17,509 bases of DNA. Source: Acetobacteraceae bacterium. GTDB taxonomy: Bacteria > Pseudomonadota > Alphaproteobacteria > Acetobacterales > Acetobacteraceae. The stretch is from the NCBI GenBank assembly GCA_947476855.1, contig CANJSR010000042.1, positions 1 to 17,509 on the forward strand, given 5' to 3'. Positions 1 to 7,791 of this stretch are shown piece after piece. The notes below the pieces were generated by a model, which was not told the DNA's origin, ran no database searches, and was given only the letters and a program-made list of their open reading frames with translations. Both the position numbers and the translations under genes were made by a program. How positions within the stretch are numbered: position 1 is the stretch's first letter; each line of letters starts with the position of its first letter.

Positions 1-135
1 CGGCTCTCGTTCAGGGTGTGGGAGGATTACGATGCTATCGTCGAGGCATGCGCCAGCGCGTGGAACTGGTTCATGGGGGAGCCAGGGCGTATTCGGTCCA
101 TCGGGGCCAGGAACTGGGCAACGGTCGGTGGTTAG
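1..135 (+). CDS. IS630-family transposase, C-terminal fragment (cut by window edge)
   Basis: Frame 1 is open from the first base to a TAG at 133-135 and encodes 44 residues. The tail contains the segments DYDAIVEACASAWNWF and GRIRSIGARNWATVG. This is the usual C-terminus of IS630-family (Tc1/mariner-like, DDE) transposases, in which a conserved DYD-AxAWNWF block precedes an RxRSI-x-RxWA ending. The catalytic DDE residues would lie to the left of the window, so I cannot tell whether the element is intact. The stop is followed by TTGGTATAAACC (145-156), which may belong to the right terminal inverted repeat; the exact boundary cannot be fixed without the left end. IS630 elements insert at TA. 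The reading frame and motif are clear and the family call is from recognition. Confidence 0.85.
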   Translation, partial: RLSFRVWEDYDAIVEACASAWNWFMGEPGRIRSIGARNWATVGG

Positions 136-552
136 GGCGGTTGGTATAAACCTATTGCTCGCCAGACACTCTGAATAGGATCGGAAACTACCTACCCCAG
201 GAGTCCGACGCACCCGATTCACCAAACATAAACTTTATATTAGTTTCGTACCGTCTGGTATTATACGAATCGTCCCATATCGCGACCGACATGCATGCAG
301 GTCTGGCGGTGGGGCCGAGCGTAAGGTCAACAGGAGGGCGAGCGTCGCCGCGCGCTTGATGATCCCTTGCCTGGAGCGCCAGAGACGGTTGTACTGTGAC
401 GACCAAGCCGATCGGCGCCTGATGAGTGGGCCTACCAGCCTTGCTTGATCGTGACCCCTCGCCGGCATCCCCCCGTCGTGGCCCGCGCAGCCGCGCTTTG
501 TCGTCCCCTGGCAACCCTGCGCGCATACACTCGCCGCAAGGGGCGTCTCGTA
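136..552. other. Non-genic stretch between the IS630 end and thpR
   Basis: These 417 bases carry no gene I can support. The first 50 or so bases probably include the right end of the IS630 element. Bases 215-290 are much richer in A+T than the rest of the window. A leftward 77-codon frame (235-468) has GC-rich third positions over its first two thirds, with a basic-then-hydrophobic stretch (NRLWRSRQGIIKRAATLALLL), then loses that bias. It could be a decayed gene remnant, but I recognise no family and see no convincing ribosome binding site. Leftward transcription from thpR would run into this region. I see no strong terminator hairpin with a T-tract after thpR. Confidence 0.5.
245..269 (-). 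promoter_or_regulatory. Palindrome overlapping a TATAAT box (weak promoter/operator candidate)
   Basis: TTCGTA (245-250) and TACGAA (264-269) form a 6-bp inverted repeat with a 13-nt centre. An inner TACC/GGTA pair lies at 249-252 and 257-260. Read on the minus strand, the centre contains a perfect TATAAT (265 to 260). No good -35 sits 16-18 nt upstream; that position reads roughly CGGTCG. A promoter here would fire leftward into the IS630 end, where no gene remains, so it may be left over from a gene displaced by the insertion. Confidence 0.25.
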
Positions 553-1089
553 CTACACCAGCTCGTATTCAACCTCGGGCGTATAGACCGCCTGGTCCTT
601 GCCCAGCAGGGAACTGAACAGCGTAAAGTGTTCGATCGGCACGGGTTCGGCGCGGAACAGATTGTGCGTGGCGATGAAACCGGCGACCTTTTCCTCGATC
701 ACGTTGTCCAGCCGAGCGAGCGTGAGGTGCGGTTGGAAGCGGCGGCGTTCGGGTTCGAGGCCGCAGCGTTGAAGCGCTGTTTCGATCTTGCCGCGCAGAT
801 GCTCCAGTTCGGGGTTCTTTTCCACGCCGACCCACAGGGCGGTCGCCTTGCCGCCGCGGGCGAAGGTGCCCAGGCCCTTGAACGTCAGGCTGAACCCGCG
901 GGCGCGGATCCCGAGCAAGGCGTGATCGATCTCCTCGGCCAGGTAGCCCGGGGTTTCGCCGATGAAGCGCAGGGTCAGGTGGTAGTTCTCGGTCGGCACC
1001 CAGCGCGCGCCGGGGATACCGACGCCGACCAGGGCGCTCAGGTGCTCGCGCAGCGACCAGGGCAGGTCGAGGGCGACAAACAGCCTCAT
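553..1089 (-). CDS. thpR: RNA 2',3'-cyclic phosphodiesterase (2'-5' RNA ligase family)
   Basis: This 178-residue protein belongs to the 2H phosphoesterase superfamily. Family members hydrolyse 2',3'-cyclic phosphate ends of RNA to 2'-phosphate and show 2'-5' RNA ligation in vitro. The two signature HxT motifs are intact: H37-L-T39 in YHLTLRFIG and H121-L-T123 in PHLTLARL. They are spaced as expected for the two halves of the bilobal active site, and the N-terminus (MRLFVALDLP) is typical. The ATG overlaps the tesA stop as ATGA (1086-1089), so the gene is probably translationally coupled to tesA and shares its transcript. It is a cytosolic protein of usual family length. The function call is firm, but the physiological substrate of this family in bacteria is not settled. 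Confidence 0.93.
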   Translation of the reverse strand: MRLFVALDLPWSLREHLSALVGVGIPGARWVPTENYHLTLRFIGETPGYLAEEIDHALLGIRARGFSLTFKGLGTFARGGKATALWVGVEKNPELEHLRGKIETALQRCGLEPERRRFQPHLTLARLDNVIEEKVAGFIATHNLFRAEPVPIEHFTLFSSLLGKDQAVYTPEVEYELV

Positions 1090-1682
1090 GCAGGCTTCAC
1101 CGTTGCCAGCAGGCGTTCGACCAGCGGCAGGATGCGGGTGACGATCTGGCGCACGCCGGCGGCGTTGGGGTGCAGCCGGTCGTCCTGGTTCAGGGCCGGC
1201 ACGCCTGCGACCCCTTCCAGGAAGAACGGATCGTAGATCAGCCCTTGCCGCTGGCCGAGGCGGTCGAAGGCGCCGCGATAGGCCGCCTGGTAGTCGGGAC
1301 CGAGGTTGGGCGGGGCGAACATGCCGCTGAACAGCACGGGGATTCGTTTCTCGGCCAGGCGGTCGAGGATGGCGGCCAGGTTCGCCTCCATGCGCCGCGG
1401 ATCCAGCCCGCGCAGCCCGTCATTGGCGCCGAGTTCGACGATCGCGGCATCCGCGCCGTCCGCCAGCACCCAGTCGAGCCTTGCGCGTCCGCCGGCGGTC
1501 GTATCGCCCGAGACGGCGCCATCAATGACGCGGATCGCGATGCCGCGGTCCTTCAGCGCCTCCGTCAGGCGGGCCTGGAAGCCATCCGCGCGCGGCAGGC
1601 CGTATCCGGCGGTCAGGGAGTCGCCCAGGACCAGCAACCGAATCGGTTCGGCAAGGGCGGGGCGGGATGATCCTGCGACCAT
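1086..1682 (-). CDS. tesA: SGNH/GDSL arylesterase / acyl-CoA thioesterase I, exported
   Basis: The protein is a TesA-type SGNH hydrolase that cleaves thioesters and esters in the periplasm. Counted from the ATG at 1682, block I is G20-D21-S22-L with the nucleophilic serine, block III is GAND with the catalytic-site Asn, and block V is DDRLHPN with the catalytic Asp and His. The hydrophobic stretch ending in RPALA looks like a signal peptide cleaved before EPIRLL. The start is uncertain. The basic n-region expected for export (KRWRRR) lies upstream of this ATG, and in that frame the only canonical starts upstream nearby are a TTG at 1700, which lacks the basic segment, and a GTG at 1796 inside the inverted repeat. 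No start has a convincing Shine-Dalgarno. The gene lies divergent to ybbA, as in the tesA-ybbA-ybbP arrangement of E. coli. Confidence 0.9.
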   Translation of the reverse strand: MVAGSSRPALAEPIRLLVLGDSLTAGYGLPRADGFQARLTEALKDRGIAIRVIDGAVSGDTTAGGRARLDWVLADGADAAIVELGANDGLRGLDPRRMEANLAAILDRLAEKRIPVLFSGMFAPPNLGPDYQAAYRGAFDRLGQRQGLIYDPFFLEGVAGVPALNQDDRLHPNAAGVRQIVTRILPLVERLLATVKPA

Positions 1683-1748
1683 GGCAAACAGTATGGACAA
1701 GACGACCCGACGCCGCCACCGTTTTTGGGCGGGTGCAGGGTCCGTTCG

Positions 1749-1858
1749 TCCCCCCCTCCCCTTGCGGGAGGGGGCTGGGGGGAGGGGGTGCCACACAAAC
1801 TGGCCGGGGGGGGAAGCACCCCGCCCCCCATCCCCCTCCCTCAAGGGGAGGGGGGGAG
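1749..1858. repeat. Inverted repeat with G-quadruplex-like arms (dispersed intergenic repeat)
   Basis: Arm 1 (1749-1791) and arm 2 (1816-1858) are 43-nt reverse complements with about three mismatches and one indel, around a 24-nt loop. Each arm has four G tracts: GGG-A-GGGGG-CT-GGGGGG-A-GGGGG on the plus strand (1766-1788), and the equivalent on the minus strand in arm 2. Translated in any frame, the arms give the PLPLREG.GGRG and PPAPSRKGRG peptides that commonly appear where GC-rich proteobacterial genomes carry dispersed palindromic repeats. That identification as a genome-wide family is from memory, not a search. The element fills most of the space between the divergent tesA and ybbA. 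Confidence 0.85.
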
Positions 1859-1923
1859 TCGGGGCGTCAATTCCGTTCATCGTGGGGTTCTTCCAGCGCA
1901 TCGCAACGCCATATGGTGCCGCC

Positions 1924-2670
1924 ATGGATGCCATCCCACCGCCCGTTGCCCCCGTACCCGCCCCATCAGGCCCCGCCGCGTCACAAAGCGCCGTCCCCGG
2001 CCCGACGCTGATCGAGGTCGACGACCTCCGCCTGACCGTGCCTTCCGCGGCCGGGCCGGTCAACATATTGCGCGGCATCAGCCTGACGATCCGCAAGGGG
2101 GAAGCGGTCGGCCTGATCGGCCCCTCCGGATCGGGCAAGACCAGCCTGCTGATGGTCCTGGCCGGGCTGGAACGCGCGACCTCCGGGCATGTCGTGTTCG
2201 AGGGACGGGAGATCACCGGCCTGAATGAGGACGCGCTGGCCCGCTGGCGGCGCGAACGCATCGGCATCGTCTTCCAGGACTTCCATCTGATCCCCGCCAT
2301 GACCGCGCTGGAGAATGTGGCCGTGCCGCTGGAACTCGCCGGCCGGCGCGACGCGATGCGGGTCGCGACCGAGGCCCTGGCCAGCGTCGGCCTCGCCCAT
2401 CGCCTGACGCATCTGCCCGGCCAGTTGTCGGGCGGGGAGCAGCAGCGCGTCGCCCTCGCCCGCGCCTTCGCCGGGGAACCGCAACTGCTGCTGGCGGATG
2501 AACCGACGGGCAACCTCGACCATGCCACCGGCGAGACGGTGATGGACCTGCTGTTCACCCTGCGCGCCCGCCATGGCACGACCCTGATGCTGATCACGCA
2601 TGACCCGCGGCTGGCCGAACGCTGTGACCGCCGCATCCGACTGGACGATGGCCAGGTGACCGAGGCATGA
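1924..2670 (+). CDS. ybbA: ABC transporter ATP-binding protein, LolD/YbbA type
   Basis: This 248-residue nucleotide-binding subunit has Walker A GPSGSGKT (66-73), a Q-loop within IVFQDFHLIP, the signature LSGGEQQR (168-175), Walker B LLLADE (188-193) with the D-loop GNLD, and an H-switch in LITHD. The MacB/LolD/FtsE-type Q-loop and signature, together with the neighbouring FtsX-like permease, place it with YbbA/LolD rather than with importers. The ATG at 1924 is the first in-frame ATG after the inverted repeat. It gives a proline-rich 27-residue N-terminal extension before the usual IEVDDL start. The stop overlaps the ybbP start (ATGA, 2667-2670), so the two are coupled. The likely role is powering mechanotransmission or extraction of a substrate from the inner membrane. 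The substrate is unknown. Confidence 0.93.
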   Translation: MDAIPPPVAPVPAPSGPAASQSAVPGPTLIEVDDLRLTVPSAAGPVNILRGISLTIRKGEAVGLIGPSGSGKTSLLMVLAGLERATSGHVVFEGREITGLNEDALARWRRERIGIVFQDFHLIPAMTALENVAVPLELAGRRDAMRVATEALASVGLAHRLTHLPGQLSGGEQQRVALARAFAGEPQLLLADEPTGNLDHATGETVMDLLFTLRARHGTTLMLITHDPRLAERCDRRIRLDDGQVTEA

Positions 2671-5180
2671 GCCTCGCGTTTCGTCTGGCAAGAAGGGAAC
2701 TGCGAGGCGGGGCGCGCGGCCTGTGGGTCGTGCTGCTGTGCCTCGCGCTCGGCGTGGCCGTCATCGCCGCCGTGGGGACGCTGCGCAGCGCGGTGGATGC
2801 CGGCCTTGCCGCGGACGCGAGCCGTATCCTGGGCGGGGACCTGGAAATCGAGAGCGGGTCGAACCCCTTCCCCGACGAACTCCGGCCCTGGCTGGAGGCG
2901 CGCGGCGGGAGAGTCTCCGCGATCACGCAGATGCGCTCGATGCTGGTGGCCCCGTCGGGGGACCGGCAACTGATCGAACTGAAGGCGGTCGACGACGCCT
3001 GGCCGCTGATCGGCGCGCCCCGGATGGAGCCGGTTCAAACCCTGCCGGAGGCGCTGGCGATGCGCGACGGCCTGCCCGGGATGCTCGCCGATCCGATCGT
3101 GCTGGATCGGCTGGGGCTGAAGACAGGGGATACGGTCCGCCTGGGCACCGCGCGGTTCCGCGTGTCCGGCGCCCTGGCGTTCGAGCCGGATCGCGTCGCC
3201 ACCCCATCGCTGTTCGGTCCGCGGGTGCTGATCGCGGCCGCACACCTGGACGCGACCGAGCTGGTCAGCCCCGGCGCCATCGTCCGCAACGCCGTGCGGG
3301 TCGTGCTGGCGCAACCGGTGGCGACCGCCACGGTGACGGCCGATCTGCGCGCCGCCTTCCCCGATCGCGGCTGGCGCATCCGTGATCCCAGCGAGGCCGC
3401 GCCGGCCATCCGCCGCTTCATGAACCAGACGACGTTGTTCCTGACGCTCGCCGGCCTGACATCGCTGCTGGTGGGCGGAATCGGAGTCGCCAACGGGGTG
3501 CGGGCCTGGCTGGACGCGCGGGCGCGGTCGATCGCGACGCTACGCTGCCTGGGGGCGTCATCAGGGCTGGTGTTCTCGGTCTGCCTGATCCAGGTGATGG
3601 CGCTGGCCGGGGCAGGTATCGTCGCCGGCCTGGCGATCGGGGCGAGCCTGCCGGTCCTGGGTGCCTGGCTGCTGCGCGACCTGCTGCCCGTGCCGCCGGT
3701 GCTGGGTCTCTATCCGGGGCCGCTGGGGCTGGCCGCCCTGTATGGCGTGCTGATCGCGCTGTGTTTTGCGATCTGGCCGCTTGGGCGAGCCGCGCGGATT
3801 CCGGGCGCGGCACTGTTCCGGGATGCGCTGATGCCCGAGCGGACCAGGCCCGCGCCGGCCCTGATCGTGGCCAATGTCGTGCTGGCGGCCGCGCTGATCG
3901 GGCTGACGGTCGCGGTCGCCTCCGACCGGGTGTTCGCCGCGTGGTTCTGTTCGGCGGCGGCGGGGACGATGCTGCTGTTCCGGTTGGGGTCCCTGGCCCT
4001 GACCCGCGCCGCCCGGGCGGTGCCGTATTTGTCCAATCCCTGGCTGCGGCTTGGGATCACCAACCTGCACCGGCCCGGCACGCCGGCGCCGATGCTCCTG
4101 CTCTCGGTGGGTCTCGGCCTGTCGACGCTCGCGGCGGTGGCGCTGATCCAGGGCAATATCCGCCAGGAGATCCTCAGCCAGTTGCCCGCGCAGGCGCCGA
4201 GCTTCTTCTTCGTGGACATCCAGAACGACCAGATGGCGGAGTTCGAGACGCTGGTGAACGCCCAGCCCGGCCTGCGCGACCTGCACCATGTCCCGTCGCT
4301 GCGGGCGCGGATCGTCGCGGTCAAGGGCGTGCCGGCCGAACAGGTGCAGACGACTCCGGATACCGCCTGGGCGCTGCGCGGCGATCGCGGCCTGACCTAC
4401 TCGGTTGCGCCGCCGTCCGACACAAGGCTGGTCGATGGGACCTGGTGGCCGGCCGACTATGCCGGCCCGCCGCTGGTGTCCTTTGACGCGAAGATCGCGC
4501 GGGGCTGGGGCGTCGGCCTCGGCGACACCATCCGGGTGAATGTCCTGGGCCGGGACATCGACATGAAGATCGCCAGCCTGCGGGAGATCGCCTGGCAGTC
4601 ACTGTCTCTCAATTTCGTCATGGTCGCCAGTCCCGGACTGCTGTCGAGCGCGCCCCACACCAACATCGCGACCGTCCGAATCGACGGCCCGCACCAGGCC
4701 GGGCTGCTGCGCGCGGTGACCGATGCCCTGCCCAACGTCACCGGCGTGCGGGTGGAGGATGTTCTGAACGCCCTGGCCGTCCTGCTGGACCAGGTGGCGG
4801 CGGCGCTGGCCGCGACCGGCGCGCTGACGCTGGTGACCGGCGCGATCGTCCTGGTGGGCGCCATGGCGGCCGGCCAGCGCCGGCGCACGCGGGAGGCGGT
4901 CATTCTCCGCACCCTCGGCGCCACCCGCGGGCAGGTCCGTTCGGCCTGGCTGGTGGAATTCGGCATCCTTGGCCTGACGGCGGGTTGCGTGGCGGGCGTG
5001 GTGGGTTCGGCGGCAAGTTATGCCGTTGCACATTACATTTTGCACACGCAGTGGGTTTTTCTGCCAGGGACGCTTATTCTAACTCTTGCCGGATCGCTCG
5101 CCTTGATGCTTCTGTTCGGATACGTGGGGACCGCTGCCGCGCTGCGCGCCAAACCGGCGTCGATGCTGCGGAACGGGTAA
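2667..5180 (+). CDS. ybbP: FtsX-like ABC transporter permease (YbbP family)
   Basis: This 837-residue integral membrane protein partners with YbbA. The layout is one N-terminal membrane segment (LWVVLLCLALGVAVIA) and a large periplasmic region to about residue 255. A first FtsX domain follows (about 257-375, starting TLAGLTSLLVGGIGVANG). Two extra central segments sit at about 396-445, then a second periplasmic region, and a final FtsX domain from about 705 to the end. This roughly ten-helix duplicated architecture is that of YbbP, rather than the four-helix FtsX or MacB. YbbAP function is poorly defined; proximity to tesA has suggested handling of hydrophobic or acyl compounds. The last 60 codons are noticeably more AT-rich than the rest (TTT, ATT, CTT codons from about 5010). 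No terminator with a T-tract follows. Confidence 0.92.
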   Translation: MSLAFRLARRELRGGARGLWVVLLCLALGVAVIAAVGTLRSAVDAGLAADASRILGGDLEIESGSNPFPDELRPWLEARGGRVSAITQMRSMLVAPSGDRQLIELKAVDDAWPLIGAPRMEPVQTLPEALAMRDGLPGMLADPIVLDRLGLKTGDTVRLGTARFRVSGALAFEPDRVATPSLFGPRVLIAAAHLDATELVSPGAIVRNAVRVVLAQPVATATVTADLRAAFPDRGWRIRDPSEAAPAIRRFMNQTTLFLTLAGLTSLLVGGIGVANGVRAWLDARARSIATLRCLGASSGLVFSVCLIQVMALAGAGIVAGLAIGASLPVLGAWLLRDLLPVPPVLGLYPGPLGLAALYGVLIALCFAIWPLGRAARIPGAALFRDALMPERTRPAPALIVANVVLAAALIGLTVAVASDRVFAAWFCSAAAGTMLLFRLGSLALTRAARAVPYLSNPWLRLGITNLHRPGTPAPMLLLSVGLGLSTLAAVALIQGNIRQEILSQLPAQAPSFFFVDIQNDQMAEFETLVNAQPGLRDLHHVPSLRARIVAVKGVPAEQVQTTPDTAWALRGDRGLTYSVAPPSDTRLVDGTWWPADYAGPPLVSFDAKIARGWGVGLGDTIRVNVLGRDIDMKIASLREIAWQSLSLNFVMVASPGLLSSAPHTNIATVRIDGPHQAGLLRAVTDALPNVTGVRVEDVLNALAVLLDQVAAALAATGALTLVTGAIVLVGAMAAGQRRRTREAVILRTLGATRGQVRSAWLVEFGILGLTAGCVAGVVGSAASYAVAHYILHTQWVFLPGTLILTLAGSLALMLLFGYVGTAAALRAKPASMLRNG

Positions 5181-5234
5181 CCACACGACAAGCAACAGGG
5201 CCGGGCAATCGGCACAACCAAGCGACATACCCTC

Positions 5235-5272
5235 TCAGGTCCCCTACAGGACCCCAAGGGGTCAACGCCTGA
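5235..5272 (+). promoter_or_regulatory. Structured leader with alternative hairpins before the BI-1 gene
   Basis: TCAGG (5235-5239) pairs with CCTGA (5268-5272). Within it, GGTCC (5239-5243) can pair with GGACC (5249-5253). Alternatively GACCCC (5250-5255) can pair with GGGGTC (5258-5263). The two inner hairpins share bases 5250-5253, so they exclude each other. The structure ends 16 nt before the ATG at 5289 and just upstream of AAAGGA. There is no T-tract, so this is not a clear terminator for ybbP. A regulatory role is inference only. Confidence 0.3.
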
Positions 5273-5288
5273 AAGGACACAGGGAACC

Positions 5289-6059
5289 ATGGCTTTCAGC
5301 CCCGAATACCGGAGCTACCCGCAGGCCTCTGCCGCCACGACGGCCGCCGTCCTGGACGCCGGCCTTCGGGCGTACATGCTCCGGGTCTACAACTGGATGT
5401 CGTCCGGCCTGCTGGTGACAGCGGTCGTTGCCTACGGCATCGCGAACACGGACCTGATCAACCTGTTCTACCCGGTCGTGCAGACGCCGTTCGGCACCGC
5501 GCGTTCCGCGACACCGCTCGCGATGATCGCGATGTTCGCGCCGCTGGCCTTCGTGCTCGTGCTCAGCCTGGGTGTGAACCGGCTGTCGACAACCGCGGCG
5601 CAGGCACTGTTCTGGGCCTTCTGCGCGGCGATGGGCGCCAGCCTGACGAACATCTTCATCATCTACACCGGTGAATCCGTCGTCCGGGTGTTCTTCATCA
5701 CGGCCGCGACCTTCGGCGCCACCAGCCTTTATGGCTACACGACGAAGGCCGACCTCAGTCGGATGGGCAGCTTCATGATGATGGGCCTGATCGGCATCAT
5801 CATCGCGGGCTTGGTGAACATCTTCCTGCAGAGCAGCGCGCTGCAGTTCGCGATCAGCATCATCGGCGTGGTGGTGTTCGTGGGCCTGACCGCCTTCGAC
5901 ACGCAGCGGATCAAGGCCGACTTCGTCGAATACGCCTATGCCTATGGCCCGCAGGAAGCGGCCAAGCGCAGCGTCTACGACGCGCTCAGCCTGTATCTGA
6001 ACTTCATCAACCTGTTCACGCTGCTCCTCTCCCTGATGGGCAACCGCAACAGCAACTGA
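5289..6059 (+). CDS. Bax inhibitor-1 / YccA family membrane protein
   Basis: This 256-residue multi-spanning inner-membrane protein shows the BI-1 (TMBIM) pattern. A short cytosolic N-terminus ends in LRVYNWMSSGLLVTAVVAYG, about seven hydrophobic segments follow, and the late signature AFDTQRIK lies near residue 204, where the family has its conserved Asp. Bacterial members have been described as pH-dependent Ca2+ leak channels or, for YccA, as modulators of the FtsH protease; which applies here cannot be read from sequence. The ATG is preceded by AAAGGA and AGGGAA. The gene appears monocistronic, with a hairpin-rich leader upstream and a strong terminator 28 nt downstream. Length is normal for the family (about 230-260). 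Confidence 0.93.
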   Translation: MAFSPEYRSYPQASAATTAAVLDAGLRAYMLRVYNWMSSGLLVTAVVAYGIANTDLINLFYPVVQTPFGTARSATPLAMIAMFAPLAFVLVLSLGVNRLSTTAAQALFWAFCAAMGASLTNIFIIYTGESVVRVFFITAATFGATSLYGYTTKADLSRMGSFMMMGLIGIIIAGLVNIFLQSSALQFAISIIGVVVFVGLTAFDTQRIKADFVEYAYAYGPQEAAKRSVYDALSLYLNFINLFTLLLSLMGNRNSN

Positions 6060-6086
6060 TCCGGTCACGAAAAGGCCAACCTGCCG

Positions 6087-6114
6087 AACCCCGGGGCAAC
6101 ACCCCGGGGTTTTT
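6087..6114 (+). terminator. Rho-independent terminator after the BI-1 gene
   Basis: AACCCCGGGG (6087-6096) pairs perfectly with CCCCGGGGTT (6102-6111) around a CAACA loop and runs into TTTTT. This is a 10-bp GC-rich stem with a T-tract, positioned 28 nt after the BI-1 stop. Confidence 0.9.
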
Positions 6115-6147
6115 CGTTGTCCGGCCCCGGCTGCGCCATCTGTCCGA

Positions 6148-6176
6148 TTGACCTGCCGCGGCCCGATCCATAGCTT
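6148..6176 (+). promoter_or_regulatory. Candidate promoter of lysK (would give a near-leaderless mRNA)
   Basis: TTGACC (6148-6153, 5/6 to the -35 consensus) is separated by 17 nt from TAGCTT (6171-6176, a weak 3/6 -10). Initiation 6-8 nt after the -10 would fall at or within a base or two of the lysK ATG at 6183. There is no Shine-Dalgarno before that ATG, which fits a leaderless transcript. Confidence 0.45.
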
Positions 6177-6182
6177 CCGGCC

Positions 6183-7787
6183 ATGTCCGAACACGCCCGT
6201 CACGCCGCCCCCACACCCGCCCCGGGTGCCGTCCCCAAGGCATGGCCCTTTGAGGAAGCCGCCAAGGTCGCCCACCGGCTTGCCGCGTCGGGCAAAACGC
6301 GTGCGCTGTTCGAAACCGGCTACGGTCCCTCCGGCCTGCCGCATATCGGCACCTTCGGAGAGGTCGCGCGCACATCCTGGGTGCGCCACGCCTTCACCAC
6401 CCTGACCGGCCTGCCCTCCCGCCTGCTCGCGTTCAGCGACGACATGGACGGGCTGCGGAAGGTCCCGGAGAACGTCCCGAACAAGGAGATGCTGGCCGGC
6501 TTCCTCGGCAAGCCGCTGACCCGCATCCCCGATCCCTTCGGCACCCATGACAGCTTCGGCGCGCACAACAACGCCCGCCTGCGCGCGTTCCTAGACTCGT
6601 TTGGGTTCGAGTATGAGTTCGCCTCCTCCTCCGACTACTACGCCTCGGGCCGGTTCGATGCCGCACTGGTCCGCATGCTGGAATGTTATGAAAAGGTGAT
6701 GGAGGTCATCCTTCCGACCCTCGGCCCCGACCGGCGGGCGACCTATTCCCCCATCCTGCCCGTCCATCCCCGCACCGGGATCGTCATGCAGGTGCCGATG
6801 GAGCGCTGGGACGCGGCGGCCGGTACCGTGGTCTGGAAGGACCCCGACTCGGGTGAAGTTTTCGAGACGTCGGTCAAAGGCGGTCATTGCAAGTTGCAGT
6901 GGAAGGCGGACTGGGCCATGCGCTGGTACGCCCTCGATGTGGATTACGAAATGTCCGGCAAGGACCTGATCGATTCCGTCCGCCTGTCCGGCCGCATCTG
7001 CCGTATCCTCGGCAGCCAGCCGCCGGAAGGCTTCACGTACGAACTGTTCCTGGACGAGCACGCGCAGAAGATCAGCAAGTCCAAGGGCAATGGCCTGTCG
7101 GTGGATGACTGGCTGCGCTACGCCCCGCCCGAGTCCCTGTCGCAGTTCATGTACAACCAGCCACAACGGGCCAAGCGGCTGTATTTCGACGCGATCCCCC
7201 GCGCGGTGGACGAGTACATCGCCAACACCGACAAGGCGCGCGGGCAGATGGCGATGGACCGGCAGGTCAATCCATCCTGGCATATCCATGGCGGCGCGAT
7301 GCCGAACCATGCCGGCAGCCCGCTGTCCTTCACCATGCTGCTGAACCTCGCCAGCGTCGTGAACGCGGAAACCCCGGACATCCTGTGGGGCTTCATCCGC
7401 CGCTACATCCCCGGCGCCTCGGCGGAAACCGAGCCGCTGCTGGCCCGTCTGGTCGACCACGCCATCGTCTACTACCAGACCTTCGTCCGCCCCGAGAAAC
7501 GCTACCGCCTTCCGACCGAAACCGAGCGGGCGGCGCTGGTCGACCTGGCGGCGAAGCTGTCGGACCTGCCCGCCGCCGCGACGGCCGAGGAGATCCAGAA
7601 CGCCGTGTTCGAGGTTGGCAAGCGGCACGAGTTCCCCGAACTGCGGGCCTGGTTCGGCTGCCTGTACCAGGTGCTGCTGGGCCAGCAGGAAGGCCCCCGC
7701 TTCGGCGGCTTCGTGGCGCTGTACGGCATCCCGGAGACGATCGCCCTGATCGACACGGCGCTTGCCCGCCAAGCGGACGCCGCCTGA
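6183..7787 (+). CDS. lysK: Lysine--tRNA ligase, class I
   Basis: This enzyme charges tRNA-Lys with lysine in an ATP-dependent reaction in the cytosol. It is the class I form found in archaea, spirochaetes and many alphaproteobacteria, unrelated to the class II LysS. The class I motifs are intact: a HIGH-type motif H54-I-G-T57 in [13 protein letters not shown], and a KMSKS-type motif K296-I-S-K-S300 in [12 protein letters not shown]. The [13 protein letters not shown] segment and the C-terminal helical anticodon-binding region (from about residue 365) also match the family. The length of 534 residues is standard. The [10 protein letters not shown] start has no Shine-Dalgarno but a promoter immediately upstream. 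A flippase-like membrane protein gene begins 4 nt after the stop. Confidence 0.96.
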   Translation: MSEHARHAAPTPAPGAVPKAWPFEEAAKVAHRLAASGKTRALFETGYGPSGLPHIGTFGEVARTSWVRHAFTTLTGLPSRLLAFSDDMDGLRKVPENVPNKEMLAGFLGKPLTRIPDPFGTHDSFGAHNNARLRAFLDSFGFEYEFASSSDYYASGRFDAALVRMLECYEKVMEVILPTLGPDRRATYSPILPVHPRTGIVMQVPMERWDAAAGTVVWKDPDSGEVFETSVKGGHCKLQWKADWAMRWYALDVDYEMSGKDLIDSVRLSGRICRILGSQPPEGFTYELFLDEHAQKISKSKGNGLSVDDWLRYAPPESLSQFMYNQPQRAKRLYFDAIPRAVDEYIANTDKARGQMAMDRQVNPSWHIHGGAMPNHAGSPLSFTMLLNLASVVNAETPDILWGFIRRYIPGASAETEPLLARLVDHAIVYYQTFVRPEKRYRLPTETERAALVDLAAKLSDLPAAATAEEIQNAVFEVGKRHEFPELRAWFGCLYQVLLGQQEGPRFGGFVALYGIPETIALIDTALARQADAA

Positions 7788-7791
7788 TCGC

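Noticed and set aside
235..468. Leftward frame resembling a polyprenyl sugar transferase start (RQGIIKRA, SRYG)
   Set aside because: The spacing between the basic-hydrophobic segment and the RYG-like motif is too short, later codons lose bias, and no start signal is seen. It is kept only as a possible remnant in the intergenic entry.
1306..1923. Upstream extension of the ybbA frame
   Set aside because: It is antisense to tesA and crosses the inverted repeat. The conserved ABC domain starts only after ATG 1924.
1086..3314. 742-residue leftward open frame
   Set aside because: Only the last ~200 residues are TesA. The rest runs antisense through the inverted repeat, ybbA and ybbP, whose own frames carry clear motifs; high GC removes stop codons.
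5262..6566. 434-residue leftward open frame
   Set aside because: It spans the BI-1 gene, its terminator and the start of lysK on the opposite strand. It is low-complexity with no domain.
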